Assembly: GCF_009650605.1 (NCBI RefSeq)
Contig: NZ_WAJT01000001.1
Coordinates: 1,488,001-1,552,000 of the forward strand
Direction: 5' to 3'
DNA from: Labrenzia sp. CE80
GTDB lineage: Bacteria > Pseudomonadota > Alphaproteobacteria > Rhizobiales > Stappiaceae
DNA length: 64,000 bases
The position numbers were made by a program, and so were the translations under genes. Position 1 is the stretch's first letter. The number at the start of each line of letters is the position of its first letter. Of the stretch, positions 8,958-17,143 are shown piece after piece. The notes beneath the pieces are model-generated. The model was not told the origin of the DNA and did no database searches. It worked only from the letters and a program-made list of their open reading frames with translations.

Positions 8958-9170
8958 TCAGCCGCGCTCGTCCAGCTGGTCGATAAACTCCAGGACTTCT
9001 TCAACACGCCCTTCAGCAACCAGTTCCGCCGGCGCCTTGTTCCCAAGGTCAGGATGGGGCGTGCAGAACCACTCCATCGACTTTTCGGGACGAAAATGTT
9101 TCTGCAACCGGCGGCCGACTGCCCCGATGTTGTTCCAGAAGAGATCACTATCGGCTTGGTTCGTTGTCAT
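8958..9170 (-). CDS. Small protein resembling the MbcA/ParS/Xre toxin-binding domain
   Basis: A 70-residue protein whose second half, WFCTPHPDLGNKAPAELVAEGRVEEVLEFIDQLDE, matches the pattern of the C-terminal domain of Xre/MbcA/ParS antitoxins (W-F-x-x-PHPxLGxxxPxxL...G...V). The HTH part of those antitoxins is absent and no RES-type toxin is nearby, so a toxin-antitoxin function is not supported here. Such short proteins recur in early operons of alphaproteobacterial Mu-like phages. Confidence 0.65.
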   Translation of the reverse strand: MTTNQADSDLFWNNIGAVGRRLQKHFRPEKSMEWFCTPHPDLGNKAPAELVAEGRVEEVLEFIDQLDERG

Positions 9171-9203
9171 GTCAGTTCTCCCAGATGTTCGCTTTCAGGT
9201 CTC

Positions 9204-9845
9204 TCACGCCGCCTTCGCCAGATCGATGGTCACCGGCTCCCAGGCCGCCTCCGGATCATCCCGCCGGTAGAAGCGGACATAGCTCTTCGAGCCGGTCACT
9301 CGCATGGCATCGCGGATCGCCTCCATGGCTTTCAGCCAACGTTCGTCCTCGATATCGAGGCGCAGCAGCATGAAGATTTCCGATCGGTTGATCTGTCCCT
9401 CCCGATCCGTGTTGAACGCCCGCGTGATAATGCCCCGGATTTCCGGCCGTGCATCTGCCGACCATTCATTCAGGCATTCATCGACCAGCCCCTTGGCCAC
9501 CTGCAGCTGCGGACCAAAGTCAATGAAATCCGCCACCTGCACCGTGATCTTCAGACAACCGTTCAGGCTCTGATAGGTCCGATTGCCTTTCTTGCCGCCT
9601 TTCGCCTGGCCGTACTCCTGTCGCAGGAGGGCATCGAACTCGCCGAGATCCGTGAAGGTATGCCCGCGGAACCGGGCAAGCTGCGCCGAGAGGTCTTCCG
9701 CATAGCCCATCACCTTGCGGACCACTTCGTCCTCCAGCTTGGTCTGGGGCTTTACCAGCTCCAGCGGCACCAGATTGTTCTTCGCATCGCGCATGTAGGG
9801 CTTGCCCTCGACAAGCACGGTACCGTCGTCCTTCGTCTCTTCCAT
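9204..9845 (-). CDS. DUF3164 family protein of Mu-like phages
   Basis: A 213-residue protein with the DUF3164 layout: an N-terminal MRDAKNNLVPLELV, a helical segment EVVRKVMGYAEDLSAQLARFRGHTF, then GGKKGNRTYQSLNGCLKITVQVAD, and a C-terminal RWLKAMEAIRDAMRVTGSKSYVRFY. The family is a standard early gene of Mu-like phages. It sits where Mu carries its host-modifying and DNA-end-protecting genes. The molecular function is unknown. Confidence 0.87.
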   Translation of the reverse strand: MEETKDDGTVLVEGKPYMRDAKNNLVPLELVKPQTKLEDEVVRKVMGYAEDLSAQLARFRGHTFTDLGEFDALLRQEYGQAKGGKKGNRTYQSLNGCLKITVQVADFIDFGPQLQVAKGLVDECLNEWSADARPEIRGIITRAFNTDREGQINRSEIFMLLRLDIEDERWLKAMEAIRDAMRVTGSKSYVRFYRRDDPEAAWEPVTIDLAKAA

Positions 9846-9848
9846 GGG

Positions 9849-10232
9849 TCAAACCTCCCGTGAGCGGGTTCGTGCGCGGCGACCCGGATCAGGATCACCC
9901 ATCAGCTGCGCCGTGACATCGGGGCCTATGGAGGCCCGGATCTCGAAATCCGGCGTTGTTGCGCGGTAGCGACGTGAGCCGATGGCTCCCCCCGCCATAG
10001 GATCGATCCGATCCGTTTCCTCGATCGGCGCAGCCGTCCGGCGGCGAAGCAGGTTTGCCGGTCCTTGCCCGAGCTTCCGCACAGCGCGCCAGCTTTCGAT
10101 CATGCCAATGGCCTCGCCGCGGGTGCAGTTCAGTTTGCGGGCAATAAGTTCGAAATCCTTGCCCATAGCATGGAGACCGATCAGCAAGGCCAGATCGGTT
10201 TCGGTCCATGACTTGATGACACGCCCTCTCAT
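9849..10232 (-). CDS. Early phage protein with an HTH-like N-terminus
   Basis: A 127-residue protein. The first 55 residues (RVIKSWTETDLALLIGLHAMGKDFELIARKLNCTRGEAIGMIESW) look like a SANT/sigma-type helix-turn-helix. The Pro/Arg-rich remainder appears unstructured. It lies in the early operon and starts by overlapping the preceding gene. A DNA-binding role is plausible from the fold pattern only. Confidence 0.6.
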   Translation of the reverse strand: MRGRVIKSWTETDLALLIGLHAMGKDFELIARKLNCTRGEAIGMIESWRAVRKLGQGPANLLRRRTAAPIEETDRIDPMAGGAIGSRRYRATTPDFEIRASIGPDVTAQLMGDPDPGRRARTRSREV

Positions 10233-10483
10233 GCTGCGCCCTCCGGCTTGCGGCTCGGCACAGGACGCTTTGCCACCGGAAAGAGCGCGATCTTTTCATC
10301 GCTCAAGTCGATCATGGTCGGGCGAACCGCTACGGCCGCTGCTTCCAGGTGCGCCGCCTGGTCAGCACCTTCCTGGACCCTCTCGGCAACAAGCATCAGG
10401 CTTCGTTTCAAATCCTCGGCGCTGTCACTTTCCAAGGACAGGAAAGCCATCCTGGCCAGGGACGTGAGATCTTGGCTAAGCAT
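10229..10483 (-). CDS. Small hypothetical early phage protein
   Basis: An 84-residue protein with a helical first half (SAEDLKRSLMLVAERVQEGADQAAHLEAAAVAVRP) and a basic tail. It overlaps both neighbours by a few nucleotides, which is the main evidence that it is translated. No family recognised. Confidence 0.55.
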   Translation of the reverse strand: MLSQDLTSLARMAFLSLESDSAEDLKRSLMLVAERVQEGADQAAHLEAAAVAVRPTMIDLSDEKIALFPVAKRPVPSRKPEGAA

Positions 10484-10856
10484 GTTTGACCTCTTTCAGT
10501 CTTGAGTGAGGACAACCGGACCGGCAGGCCCGGTGGAGTTTCGTGCGCATGGCATTGGTCACGGCGCGGGGCTTCTTCTGCCAGGAAAGACAGGTATCGC
10601 GGCCGATCTCCCCGAGGATCGGGCAGTCGACAACGGATCCCATGAGCGCGCCGCGCACTTTGTCTTCCACCTTTGAAAGATCGCCGGGATATTTCGCCGA
10701 GATTGTCTGGCTGATGACGGCCGCCGAATAGCCGAGCCGCCTCGCGCAGGCGTTCAGACCGTCACGGTCTGCGAGGCTAGCCAGTTCGCTGACCCATTCG
10801 GGCACCTGGCCATTCCAGGCAGAGCTTGCCTTTTGTTGCATCGTGAGCGTGTTCAA
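10476..10856 (-). CDS. Small HTH-type early phage protein
   Basis: The helix-turn-helix-like segment NACARRLGYSAAVISQTISAKYPGDLSKVEDKVRGAL resembles Cro/transposase-type DNA-binding helices. A later cysteine-containing region (CPILGEIGRDTCLSWQ ... CRSGCPHS) could bind metal. The chosen start is TTG 10856, which overlaps the upstream TGA and has GAGGAG seven bases before it. A GTG at 10865 and an ATG at 10841 are alternatives. Similar proteins occur in this operon in other alphaproteobacterial Mu-like phages. Confidence 0.65.
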   Translation of the reverse strand: MNTLTMQQKASSAWNGQVPEWVSELASLADRDGLNACARRLGYSAAVISQTISAKYPGDLSKVEDKVRGALMGSVVDCPILGEIGRDTCLSWQKKPRAVTNAMRTKLHRACRSGCPHSRLKEVKHA

Positions 10857-11509
10857 GCGACGCACTCCTCTGCCACAGGCCGGCCCATGATCTCCTTGCG
10901 ATTGACGTCATAGACCATCTTGCTGCGTAGGATCTTCGGTGCCTTTGGCCCGGTGTTCATGGAGGGCTTCAAGCGCCAGATGCCCGGTGTCCGGCCCTTG
11001 CCACGCCGCAGAGCCTGCAAATAGCCGGCGCTCTCCAGATGCACCACGTAGGTTTGAACCGTCTCGCGCGAGATACTGACTTCATCCGTGCCAGCGGCGA
11101 TCGTGAGTTCCTTCGTCTCGAAAGTCTTCAAGGCGCGAATGGCGTTCCAGATCTGCTCCTGTCCGCGGCCCTGTTTGCCCATCGATCCGTCACGATTGAT
11201 GATCGGCGTTGCCGTCGGGCGCTTCAAAAGCCGATATATTCTCTGCCGAAAGGTCTTCTGGTTCGTTGGTCCCTGCCCCGCCGTTGAAACCTGTTTCGTT
11301 TCGACAACCTCCAGGAACCCGGCCCGCTGGAGGCGGCGCAAGAACTCACCTATAGCTTCGCCGTCCCGGTCGTTGCAGACCATGTCCACATCATGAAAGG
11401 TGAACAGCTGCCCGAACTTGCCGAGATCGCGGATCGCGCTCCAGTAGTGATCATGCCCCCGGTAAATCGGCGTTCCGGACGAGACCCGAAGCTGCAGTTG
11501 GATCGACAT
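10853..11509 (-). CDS. Early phage protein with two winged-helix-like regions
   Basis: A 218-residue protein with two similar HTH-like halves, around residues 20-65 (HYWSAIRDLGKFGQLFTFHDV...) and 115-165 (QEQIWNAIRALKTFETKELTIAAGTDEVSISRETVQTYV). The second ends in a wing-like GKGRTPGIWRL. This suggests an internally duplicated DNA-binding protein. It follows the MuB gene with a 1-nt overlap. The function in phage biology is unknown; replication or regulation is possible. Confidence 0.7.
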   Translation of the reverse strand: MSIQLQLRVSSGTPIYRGHDHYWSAIRDLGKFGQLFTFHDVDMVCNDRDGEAIGEFLRRLQRAGFLEVVETKQVSTAGQGPTNQKTFRQRIYRLLKRPTATPIINRDGSMGKQGRGQEQIWNAIRALKTFETKELTIAAGTDEVSISRETVQTYVVHLESAGYLQALRRGKGRTPGIWRLKPSMNTGPKAPKILRSKMVYDVNRKEIMGRPVAEECVA

Positions 11510-12264
11510 CAGGCAACCCTCCTCGTTCTGCGGGGCGGCTCGCCCGTATAGAACCAGCCGGCGTCAAAGCTGCCGGCATCGAAGGCCTGCTGTCTTGTGT
11601 TGCGGGCCTGCTCGCCCATCTTGTTGAGGTTCACCACGATGCGCCTTGCGCGCCCCTCAGCCTTTTCGACCAGGAGATCCATCAGGTCATCGCTCAGGAT
11701 GAGGGTCGGACAAAAGAGGTCTGCCAGAGCGCGCGCATCATCGCGGTCGCAAGGCTCGGCCGGAACCCAATCCAGCACCCGGTTGTGAACGCGCTCCACT
11801 TTCATGAGCTTGCCCGGCAATTGTTCTTCGCCGATCAGCAGAACCGGCACCTGGGAATGTTCCTGGATCTCGCGCACGAGTTCCAGCATGCCCTTGTCGG
11901 CAAGCTTGTCTGCCTCATCGATGATGAGCGGGCGCTCGAAATCATCACCGAGGGCCATGATCGCTTCAGTGGTGAGATCGGCGATTGTCGAGCGCTGCGG
12001 CCTGACATCCGCCTCCGCCAGGAGGTTCTCAAGGAACTTCTTGCGGGTCCAGCTGTCGCCCACTTCGATGCGCAAAGCCCGGCGCTTGTTGGTGGTATAG
12101 ATCGAGGCATAGGTCTTGCCGTACCCGGAATACCCGTGGAACACCCCAATGCCAGGCAGATGCGGTCCCCTGTGGATCAGCGTCTCTACCAGTGCCAGGA
12201 ACCGTGCCACATTCTTGAGCGCTGCAAGCCCGCCCGAACTGACAGATGTCTCTCTGTCCCCCAT
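11509..12264 (-). CDS. Transposition activator, AAA+ ATPase (MuB-like)
   Basis: ATP-dependent DNA-binding protein that selects target DNA and stimulates the transposase. Walker A is GYSGYGKTYA, Walker B is PLIIDEADKL, and a sensor-type segment PVLLIGEEQLPGKL follows. The C-terminal region (RIVVNLNKMGEQARN) resembles the AAA+ lid. ATG 12264 is chosen because GGAG lies six bases upstream. A GTG at 12324, overlapping the transposase end, would add 20 residues. The pairing with the DDE transposase defines the element as Mu/Tn552-type. Confidence 0.9.
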   Translation of the reverse strand: MGDRETSVSSGGLAALKNVARFLALVETLIHRGPHLPGIGVFHGYSGYGKTYASIYTTNKRRALRIEVGDSWTRKKFLENLLAEADVRPQRSTIADLTTEAIMALGDDFERPLIIDEADKLADKGMLELVREIQEHSQVPVLLIGEEQLPGKLMKVERVHNRVLDWVPAEPCDRDDARALADLFCPTLILSDDLMDLLVEKAEGRARRIVVNLNKMGEQARNTRQQAFDAGSFDAGWFYTGEPPRRTRRVA

Positions 12265-12337
12265 CGCTAACTCCATCCCAGGTTTGACTACGAGACCTTG
12301 AGGATTGTTCCTTCCAAGGCTCACTCCTTGCCCCGAC

Positions 12338-14503
12338 TTACGCGGGCGATACGCCGTTTCTCTGCTGCTTCCGGTCCTCCCAGATCAGCCGGTGAGCTCG
12401 ATATTCCGGTCCCGCCTGATAAGCGGTCAGCCAAAGTGCATCGTCATCGGAAAGGGCCTGGCCCTGCGAAAGACGGGCCTCAAACGACAGGGCGCGCTTG
12501 AACCGGGCCTCTGGGGTTTCCAACGACGACAGTTTGTCAACAGGCGCCGGTGCCTTTCCTGCGTCGGCCTTCAGGCTCTCCATCATCCGCCGCTCAGCAT
12601 CCGTGAGCGCCCGCGGATCGGGGCGTTTCTTCACGTCCGCCGCAGCGAGGCTTTTGGGCGTGACATGGTGTTCGCGGCGCTGCGGGAAGGCCAGGACAGA
12701 TGCTGATTGCGCATAGGCAGAGCGCTGCGCGTCCAGCACCGTGCGCGGTGTGATCTTGCGTTTTTCCTTGCGGATTTCGGCAAGTTTTTCGGTCTCATGC
12801 GCCTTCTGCAGGGCCTTGACCTGAGCTGCCACATGAACCGGATCGAGGCCAGCCAAATCCGGGTTGACCGCCTCGCCCAAGTAGGTCTCGCCATCCGGCT
12901 CGAATAGCCAGAGCCGCCCAAAGTCTGCCGGATCGTGGCGGCACAGGACTTCCGCGCCCGGCATCACCCCGCAGACCGGAAGATAGTATTCGCGGTCCAC
13001 CTTGACGCCTTGCTTGGTGACTTTTCGAAGTCCGTCCTTGCCGGGGACCGGTGCCAGAAGAACATCAAGGCATTCGGGATCCTTGATCGCCCTGACATCG
13101 CCGGTCCAGCTGTTGGCGACTTGGAAGGGCGTCCTGCGTTTCAGGCTCTCATGCGGGCTATGCCCGTATTGTTCGCGCGCCCATCTGTCCGCCTCTGCCT
13201 GCAGGTCGCTAGCGGAGAGTTCCACCTGGAACATCTTGGCATCATCCGTGCCAAGCCGATCGGAGAATTGCCGGCGCGCTTCGATCACCTTCCGGTCGGC
13301 GACGGAATGTCCGACAAAACCTGGAAGCGGTGCGCAGCAGTCACGCTGGAACGTGCCGATGACACGCTCCACCGTGCCCTTTTGCTGCGGCGTATAGGGC
13401 GCGGAGAACTCCTGTTCGATGCCGAGCGCATCCAGGAGGCGCACCGTGGCACGGGCGGCGAAATCCGCGCCGTTGTCGGTCTTGATCAGCTCCGGAACGC
13501 CCCACTCCAGAAGACACTTGCGGATCAGGAGCCCCACCGCTGACGCCCTCGCTGTGTCGGAGATCAGCAGCACAACCCGCCGGGAGTAGAGATCAATCGC
13601 CATGTAGAGGTTCTTGCGGCCGTCCGTGGTCATGGCGTCCACCGGTGAAGCGTCGATCTCCCATTTCTGGTTCAACCGTTCGACCCGGTGCGCTCCCGTC
13701 ATGGCAAACTGCACATGGCTGCGATAGGCATCCGGGTCCGTGATCTTCAAAAGCTCATTGCGATATTCGGATTTCCAGCCTTTGAGGGCGTTTTGAAACG
13801 TCCTCAAAGGCGGCATTGGCACCCGTTTTTGTCCCCGCGTCGTCTCCACCAGAATGGTCTCACCAAACTCGGCAAGCGCCGTGTGCCGGATATGCTTGGC
13901 GCTCAGGAACTGATTGGAGGCATGAACCGCCAGGCAGTAGTTCTTCAATCGCCCGCCTTCTGCCCGTTCCAGCACGCCCGTGCCTTTACGCGCCTTGGAC
14001 GCATCCGAGCCAAGCCGGTTGATGTCCAGCCGCATCTGGCGCCGCCAACGGGCCAGGGTCCGGATCGACACGCGCTTGATCTCGTCAGAAACCCAGCCTG
14101 GAACCGGCACCTCACCGGCCAGATAGAGCTCGGAAAACAAATGATCAGACGCGGTCGCGCCCATCCTGCAGGTCTTGCGGAACCGCTCGGCCACTTTCAG
14201 GACGATGACCTTGGCATCCCGTGCCGTGCGTTCTGCGGCTGTGAGGCTGACATCGGTCTCGGTGAGGAAATCGCTTTGCTCGATCCGGACAAAGGAGCCG
14301 GCATAGGCAAGACGTTGAGGCAGTGGCAGAAGGTCTATGTGAAATTCAAAGCCGCCGCCCCCTGCCCGGCCCTCGCGCTTGCGTGCCAGGGTCGTCTCTC
14401 CCCAGCCTTCGCGCTCTATGACCTTGTGGACACCGCGTTTGGTTGCGGGAAATCCATCCAGGCCAAGATCGGCGAGCTCCTGAGCGGTCAGCCAGAGTTT
14501 CAT
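12338..14503 (-). CDS. Mu-type DDE transposase (MuA-like)
   Basis: Catalyses strand transfer for replicative transposition. The N-terminal winged helix of Mu transposases is visible (LTAQELADLGLDGFPATKRGVHKVIEREGW). The RNase H-fold core carries the DDE triad: D near 284 in WEIDASPVD, D near 343 in KTDNGADF, and E near 381 in TVERVIGTF. A beta-barrel and a C-terminal activator-binding region follow. The 721-residue length is close to that of related transposases. No disruption is seen, so the enzyme may still be active although the phage is truncated. Confidence 0.95.
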   Translation of the reverse strand: MKLWLTAQELADLGLDGFPATKRGVHKVIEREGWGETTLARKREGRAGGGGFEFHIDLLPLPQRLAYAGSFVRIEQSDFLTETDVSLTAAERTARDAKVIVLKVAERFRKTCRMGATASDHLFSELYLAGEVPVPGWVSDEIKRVSIRTLARWRRQMRLDINRLGSDASKARKGTGVLERAEGGRLKNYCLAVHASNQFLSAKHIRHTALAEFGETILVETTRGQKRVPMPPLRTFQNALKGWKSEYRNELLKITDPDAYRSHVQFAMTGAHRVERLNQKWEIDASPVDAMTTDGRKNLYMAIDLYSRRVVLLISDTARASAVGLLIRKCLLEWGVPELIKTDNGADFAARATVRLLDALGIEQEFSAPYTPQQKGTVERVIGTFQRDCCAPLPGFVGHSVADRKVIEARRQFSDRLGTDDAKMFQVELSASDLQAEADRWAREQYGHSPHESLKRRTPFQVANSWTGDVRAIKDPECLDVLLAPVPGKDGLRKVTKQGVKVDREYYLPVCGVMPGAEVLCRHDPADFGRLWLFEPDGETYLGEAVNPDLAGLDPVHVAAQVKALQKAHETEKLAEIRKEKRKITPRTVLDAQRSAYAQSASVLAFPQRREHHVTPKSLAAADVKKRPDPRALTDAERRMMESLKADAGKAPAPVDKLSSLETPEARFKRALSFEARLSQGQALSDDDALWLTAYQAGPEYRAHRLIWEDRKQQRNGVSPA

Positions 14504-14958
14504 TTGGCGCTCCGGATCTGTGCCTGAAGGAACTTGGCCCTGCCCTCGATCTCGCGCCGGTGATCCTCGATCAGCGCCAGTTCGATGACGTTCTCATAGC
14601 GCTTGGGAATGACGGCGAGCTCGAACTCATCGGCCAGGAACCCGAGAAGCGCTGTCTGCCCGGTTGCCCGGACAAGAGCGACGAAACGCTCGACGGTGAT
14701 GTTGTGATCGACCTTTGCCTCGGAGGCATAGGCCTCCAGCATGGCGATCGAAACCGGTGTGCCGAGCTGTTCGCTCATGAGGCCGGCTACTGTCAGACGA
14801 TCCTTGCCACAGTCCTTCAAGGCTTTCGCAACCGCTCGGCTGACCCGCGAAGAAAGCCGCTTTCCAGGGATCGCGCCGGGCTCGAACCCCACGCTGACCC
14901 GGGGTGGCTTCCAGCCTGTGAACATGTCGATGGTGTAGGGATCACGGGACTTACGCAT
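14500..14958 (-). CDS. Conserved early Mu-like phage protein, unknown function
   Basis: A 152-residue protein starting MRKSRDPYTIDMFTGWKPP, lying between the ParB-domain gene and the transposase. The N-terminal motif TIDMFTGWKPP is followed by a helical domain with KALKDCGKDRLTVAGLMSEQLGTPVS. Start ATG 14958 overlaps the upstream gene. The frame extends further upstream, but that extension overlaps the ParB gene and has no better start. Proteins like this occur upstream of the transposase in rhodobacterial Mu-like phages. No function is known. Confidence 0.7.
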   Translation of the reverse strand: MRKSRDPYTIDMFTGWKPPRVSVGFEPGAIPGKRLSSRVSRAVAKALKDCGKDRLTVAGLMSEQLGTPVSIAMLEAYASEAKVDHNITVERFVALVRATGQTALLGFLADEFELAVIPKRYENVIELALIEDHRREIEGRAKFLQAQIRSAK

Positions 14959-15790
14959 TGAACCACCCTTCCCGTCTTGCGAGATCAATGATCTCGTCCT
15001 TGTGGTTTCGAAACAGAACCGTTCGGCTTGCCTTGGGAAGCTTGACCAGGCTGTCAGACACCGTGCGGAAGATCCGTTCCGCAGCCGTGAGCGGCTTCCG
15101 GCCATTGACGATCACCAGGGCATCCGCAACCGAAGCCGCCTTGGGAACCGGACCGACAAGGATGTCCAGAATCTTGGACTGAGCATCTGCGTCCAGTTCG
15201 GAGAGTGACTTGAGATCGGATTGTCTGGCGGCGAATGGCGTGCCTTTCAGTTGCTCGCGGGACGCCGGGGCCAAACCTTCCCAGATTTGGACGGCGAGAC
15301 GGACCGAACGATCAGAAAGACCAGTCGTTTCGGCAGCACTCTGGCAAAAGGCAAAAATTGCCACTTGCCTCTTTTGGCCGCCAATGTGCTGATTTCCACG
15401 TCTCCCGCCATGCTTGGAAGCAGGATGCAACGCCTCATAGATCCGCTTCATCTCGAAGAAGGCTTCGCAGCGCTCCAGGGCGTTGAAATCCTTCCGTGCG
15501 ATGTTCTCAAGGATCTCATGGAGCCGCAGTTCGTCCGCGGCCTGCTCGCTCGTGGGACTGAGGATCCGCGCGTCTATCTCTTTCCACTTTGCCAACCTGG
15601 CAGCGCGCAGACGATGGGCTCCAGCAACAAGCGTGAACCGCTTGTCCGTGGCAATGACGTCGATCGGCGTCTTCTGCCCGGTTTCCAGAAACATGTCGCA
15701 AAGGCAGTCCGCCCAATCCCCATCAATCTCCCGAAGACGCCCTTCGGGAATATCGATCAGGGAAACTCTGATGGATTGATACGACGTCAC
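14951..15790 (-). CDS. ParB/Srx N-terminal-domain protein of the phage early operon
   Basis: The ParB-like domain fills the first 100 residues (PEGRLREIDGDWADCL...FTLVAGAHRLRAARLAKW). It includes the GxHR motif, which in chromosomal ParB binds CTP. The rest is helical with an HTH-like segment (TGLSDRSVRLAVQIWEGL). No ParA is present, so a partition role is unlikely. In this position such proteins probably act as early regulators or in transposition control. First gene of the long early operon, downstream of a hairpin that may attenuate it. Confidence 0.8.
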   Translation of the reverse strand: MTSYQSIRVSLIDIPEGRLREIDGDWADCLCDMFLETGQKTPIDVIATDKRFTLVAGAHRLRAARLAKWKEIDARILSPTSEQAADELRLHEILENIARKDFNALERCEAFFEMKRIYEALHPASKHGGRRGNQHIGGQKRQVAIFAFCQSAAETTGLSDRSVRLAVQIWEGLAPASREQLKGTPFAARQSDLKSLSELDADAQSKILDILVGPVPKAASVADALVIVNGRKPLTAAERIFRTVSDSLVKLPKASRTVLFRNHKDEIIDLARREGWFNA

Positions 15791-15839
15791 TTCATCACCT
15801 CTTTTGAAGGATCAAAGGGAATGAGGATGTGCTGATCTG

Positions 15840-15863
15840 GTCCGGATGCCTTTGCATCCGGAC
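15840..15863 (-). terminator. Hairpin between ner and the early operon
   Basis: A perfect 10-bp stem (15840-15849 with 15854-15863) with a 4-nt loop lies just after the Ner-like gene and before the ParB-domain gene. There is no clear T-run on the minus strand, so it may be an attenuator or RNA-stability element rather than a full terminator. Confidence 0.4.
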
Positions 15864-15875
15864 GGAAAACCTGTG

Positions 15876-16187
15876 TCAGGCCGCTTTTCTGTCCGGCGTG
15901 GGCCGGCTTTTCTGGCTAGCTTGCAGCTTGTCGTATCTGCTATGCAGGATACGTGAGGTCCTGATGGGATACCGGCCTGGCCAGAGTTCCTTGAGAGGAA
16001 GTTCGAGAAAGTCGCTGATGGCTTTCTCGGCTTTACGAACCGGACGGGTCCACACGTGGGAGAACGAGTTGGGGGTCATCCCCTCCAGCTCTGCGAGCTT
16101 GGCCAGGGTCATGCCCTGGCGGTGCAACTCGGCCTTGATCGAGTGTTTGTCCCATCCGTTCGGTGGAACCTGAAGCGGCTTCGCCAT
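15876..16187 (-). CDS. Ner-like (Nlp family) transcriptional regulator
   Basis: Mu Ner shuts down early transcription and repressor synthesis after induction. The family pattern is clear: WDKHSIKAELHRQGMTLAKLAELEGMTPNSFSHVWTRPVRKAEKAISDFLELPLKELWPGRYP. That is the lambda-repressor-like fold used by Ner/Nlp. The protein has 103 residues; the extra length is a basic tail. It is divergent from the repressor gene at 16,340, the standard immunity-region layout. Confidence 0.88.
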   Translation of the reverse strand: MAKPLQVPPNGWDKHSIKAELHRQGMTLAKLAELEGMTPNSFSHVWTRPVRKAEKAISDFLELPLKELWPGRYPIRTSRILHSRYDKLQASQKSRPTPDRKAA

Positions 16188-16204
16188 TGGGTGCCTCGCT
16201 TCCG

Positions 16205-16307
16205 GAAAACGGTTTGTTGCAGCAAGCCGTTTTCGTTTGAGTTTGGTGTGATAACTCGGCGCGAACTATCGAGCCGATAAGATAGGGATAAAACAGAAAT
16301 CTGTTTT
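16205..16307. promoter_or_regulatory. Operator region between ner and the repressor
   Basis: Two inverted repeats lie between the divergent genes. One is GAAAACGG (16205-16212) with CCGTTTTC (16227-16234). The other is the 18-bp palindrome AAAACAGA-AA-TCTGTTTT (16290-16307). AT-rich stretches suitable for promoters flank them. By analogy with Mu these are candidate repressor and Ner binding sites for the two opposing promoters. Confidence 0.55.
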
Positions 16308-16339
16308 TGTAAAACGGTATTTTGTTTTTGTGTGGATAA

Positions 16340-16819
16340 TTGGCGAGACCTGAAACCGAGCCCAAAACTCCAATCGCCGCACGCTTGCGCGAATTACGGA
16401 AGAAACTCGGAGATCCAGATCGGGGTGAATTTGCTCAAACGCTCGGCGTGAGCCGATCGACGCTAGCTGGCTACGAACGCGGCGAGAGCGAGCCTACTGC
16501 CACAGTTTTGGCCGCATACCGCGCGAAGCATGGTGTCAATGTCGATTGGCTGCTAACCGGCACCGGCAGCATGTTCATCGGCGGCGATGTTCAGGTCGAA
16601 AACACAACTCTTTCCGAGATCCGCAAATACGTCTGGAACATCACCGCGACCTTCTGGGAAACGGTTCCCCGCCGGACGAAACCGGAAAGCGTCGCTGACC
16701 AGGCAGTTGAAATGCTGGACTACCTCATCAGTCGTGAAGGCGTGAACGAAGACGCTGTCTCGGAAGTTATCCAGTTCGAAGCCGAGCGCCTGAAGCGCAC
16801 CTCCGACACATCTGACTGA
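16340..16819 (+). CDS. Phage repressor, XRE-type HTH protein (c-like)
   Basis: Maintains lysogeny by shutting the divergent early promoter. The HTH occupies residues 12-60 (AARLRELRKKLGDPDRGEFAQTLGVSRSTLAGYERGESEPTATVLAAY), followed by GVNVDWLLTGTGSMF, the hallmark of short phage repressors. The C-terminal part is helical and lacks an S24 peptidase domain, so SOS autocleavage is not expected. Start TTG 16340 has no good ribosome-binding site, so translation may be leaderless or weak. The gene is at the opposite pole of the prophage from the structural genes. Confidence 0.82.
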   Translation: MARPETEPKTPIAARLRELRKKLGDPDRGEFAQTLGVSRSTLAGYERGESEPTATVLAAYRAKHGVNVDWLLTGTGSMFIGGDVQVENTTLSEIRKYVWNITATFWETVPRRTKPESVADQAVEMLDYLISREGVNEDAVSEVIQFEAERLKRTSDTSD

Positions 16820-16848
16820 AGCCGTCCCGCGCGCCAGTTAAGCATATT

Positions 16849-16895
16849 GCCTCGTCAAATTTGACGAGGTTGCATATTACCATAATATGCAACCT
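16849..16895. repeat. Two overlapping perfect palindromes after the repressor
   Basis: A perfect 20-bp palindrome (16849-16868) shares its last four bases with a second inverted repeat, whose 13-bp arms lie at 16865-16877 and 16883-16895 with a 5-nt spacer. The two hairpins are mutually exclusive. They follow the repressor stop and precede a small membrane-protein gene. They could be a bidirectional terminator, a protein-binding site or part of a phage end. No U-tract is evident. Confidence 0.6.
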
Positions 16896-16921
16896 CAAAT
16901 AATAATCATTAGGGCGGGTTG

Positions 16922-17143
16922 ATGCGGGACGAGCGATTGGCGTCGGTGATCAGGCAACGGATCGAAGAAAGCGCAGAACACAATGGAAAATTCTACGCAG
17001 GCCTGACGTTCGGCCTTATCCTGGGCTTCGCAAGCAGTACGCTTTCTTGGACCGTATCAGCCAATTCCCCTTCCCCGACACGTGCGGCAGTGGTCGAATG
17101 CTCTTCCGGATATTCTATGGTGAGCGTTTCGGATCGCGATTGA
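16922..17143 (+). CDS. Small single-pass membrane protein
   Basis: A 73-residue protein from ATG 16922 (a TTG lies one codon earlier) with GGGCGGG close upstream. One membrane helix is evident (FYAGLTFGLILGFASSTLSW), with a charged N-terminal helix before it and a short tail. It may be phage accessory cargo, for example for superinfection exclusion, because it lies next to the immunity gene. That is a guess from size and position. Confidence 0.5.
   Translation: MRDERLASVIRQRIEESAEHNGKFYAGLTFGLILGFASSTLSWTVSANSPSPTRAAVVECSSGYSMVSVSDRD

Larger units (their letters stand above)
640..16900 (-). mobile_element. Truncated Mu-like transposable prophage
   Basis: Gene order on the minus strand follows the Mu plan: repressor (divergent), Ner, transposase A, ATPase B, small early genes, GemA/gp16, Mor-like activator, endolysin, holin, gp25-27-like genes, terminase, portal, F. 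After F, Mu-like phages carry G, protease/scaffold, major head, and all tail and tail-fibre genes. None is present before the unrelated gene at the left edge. The remnant keeps transposition, control, lysis and packaging functions but could not make a particle alone. Both limits are approximate, because no end repeats were identified. Confidence 0.85.
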
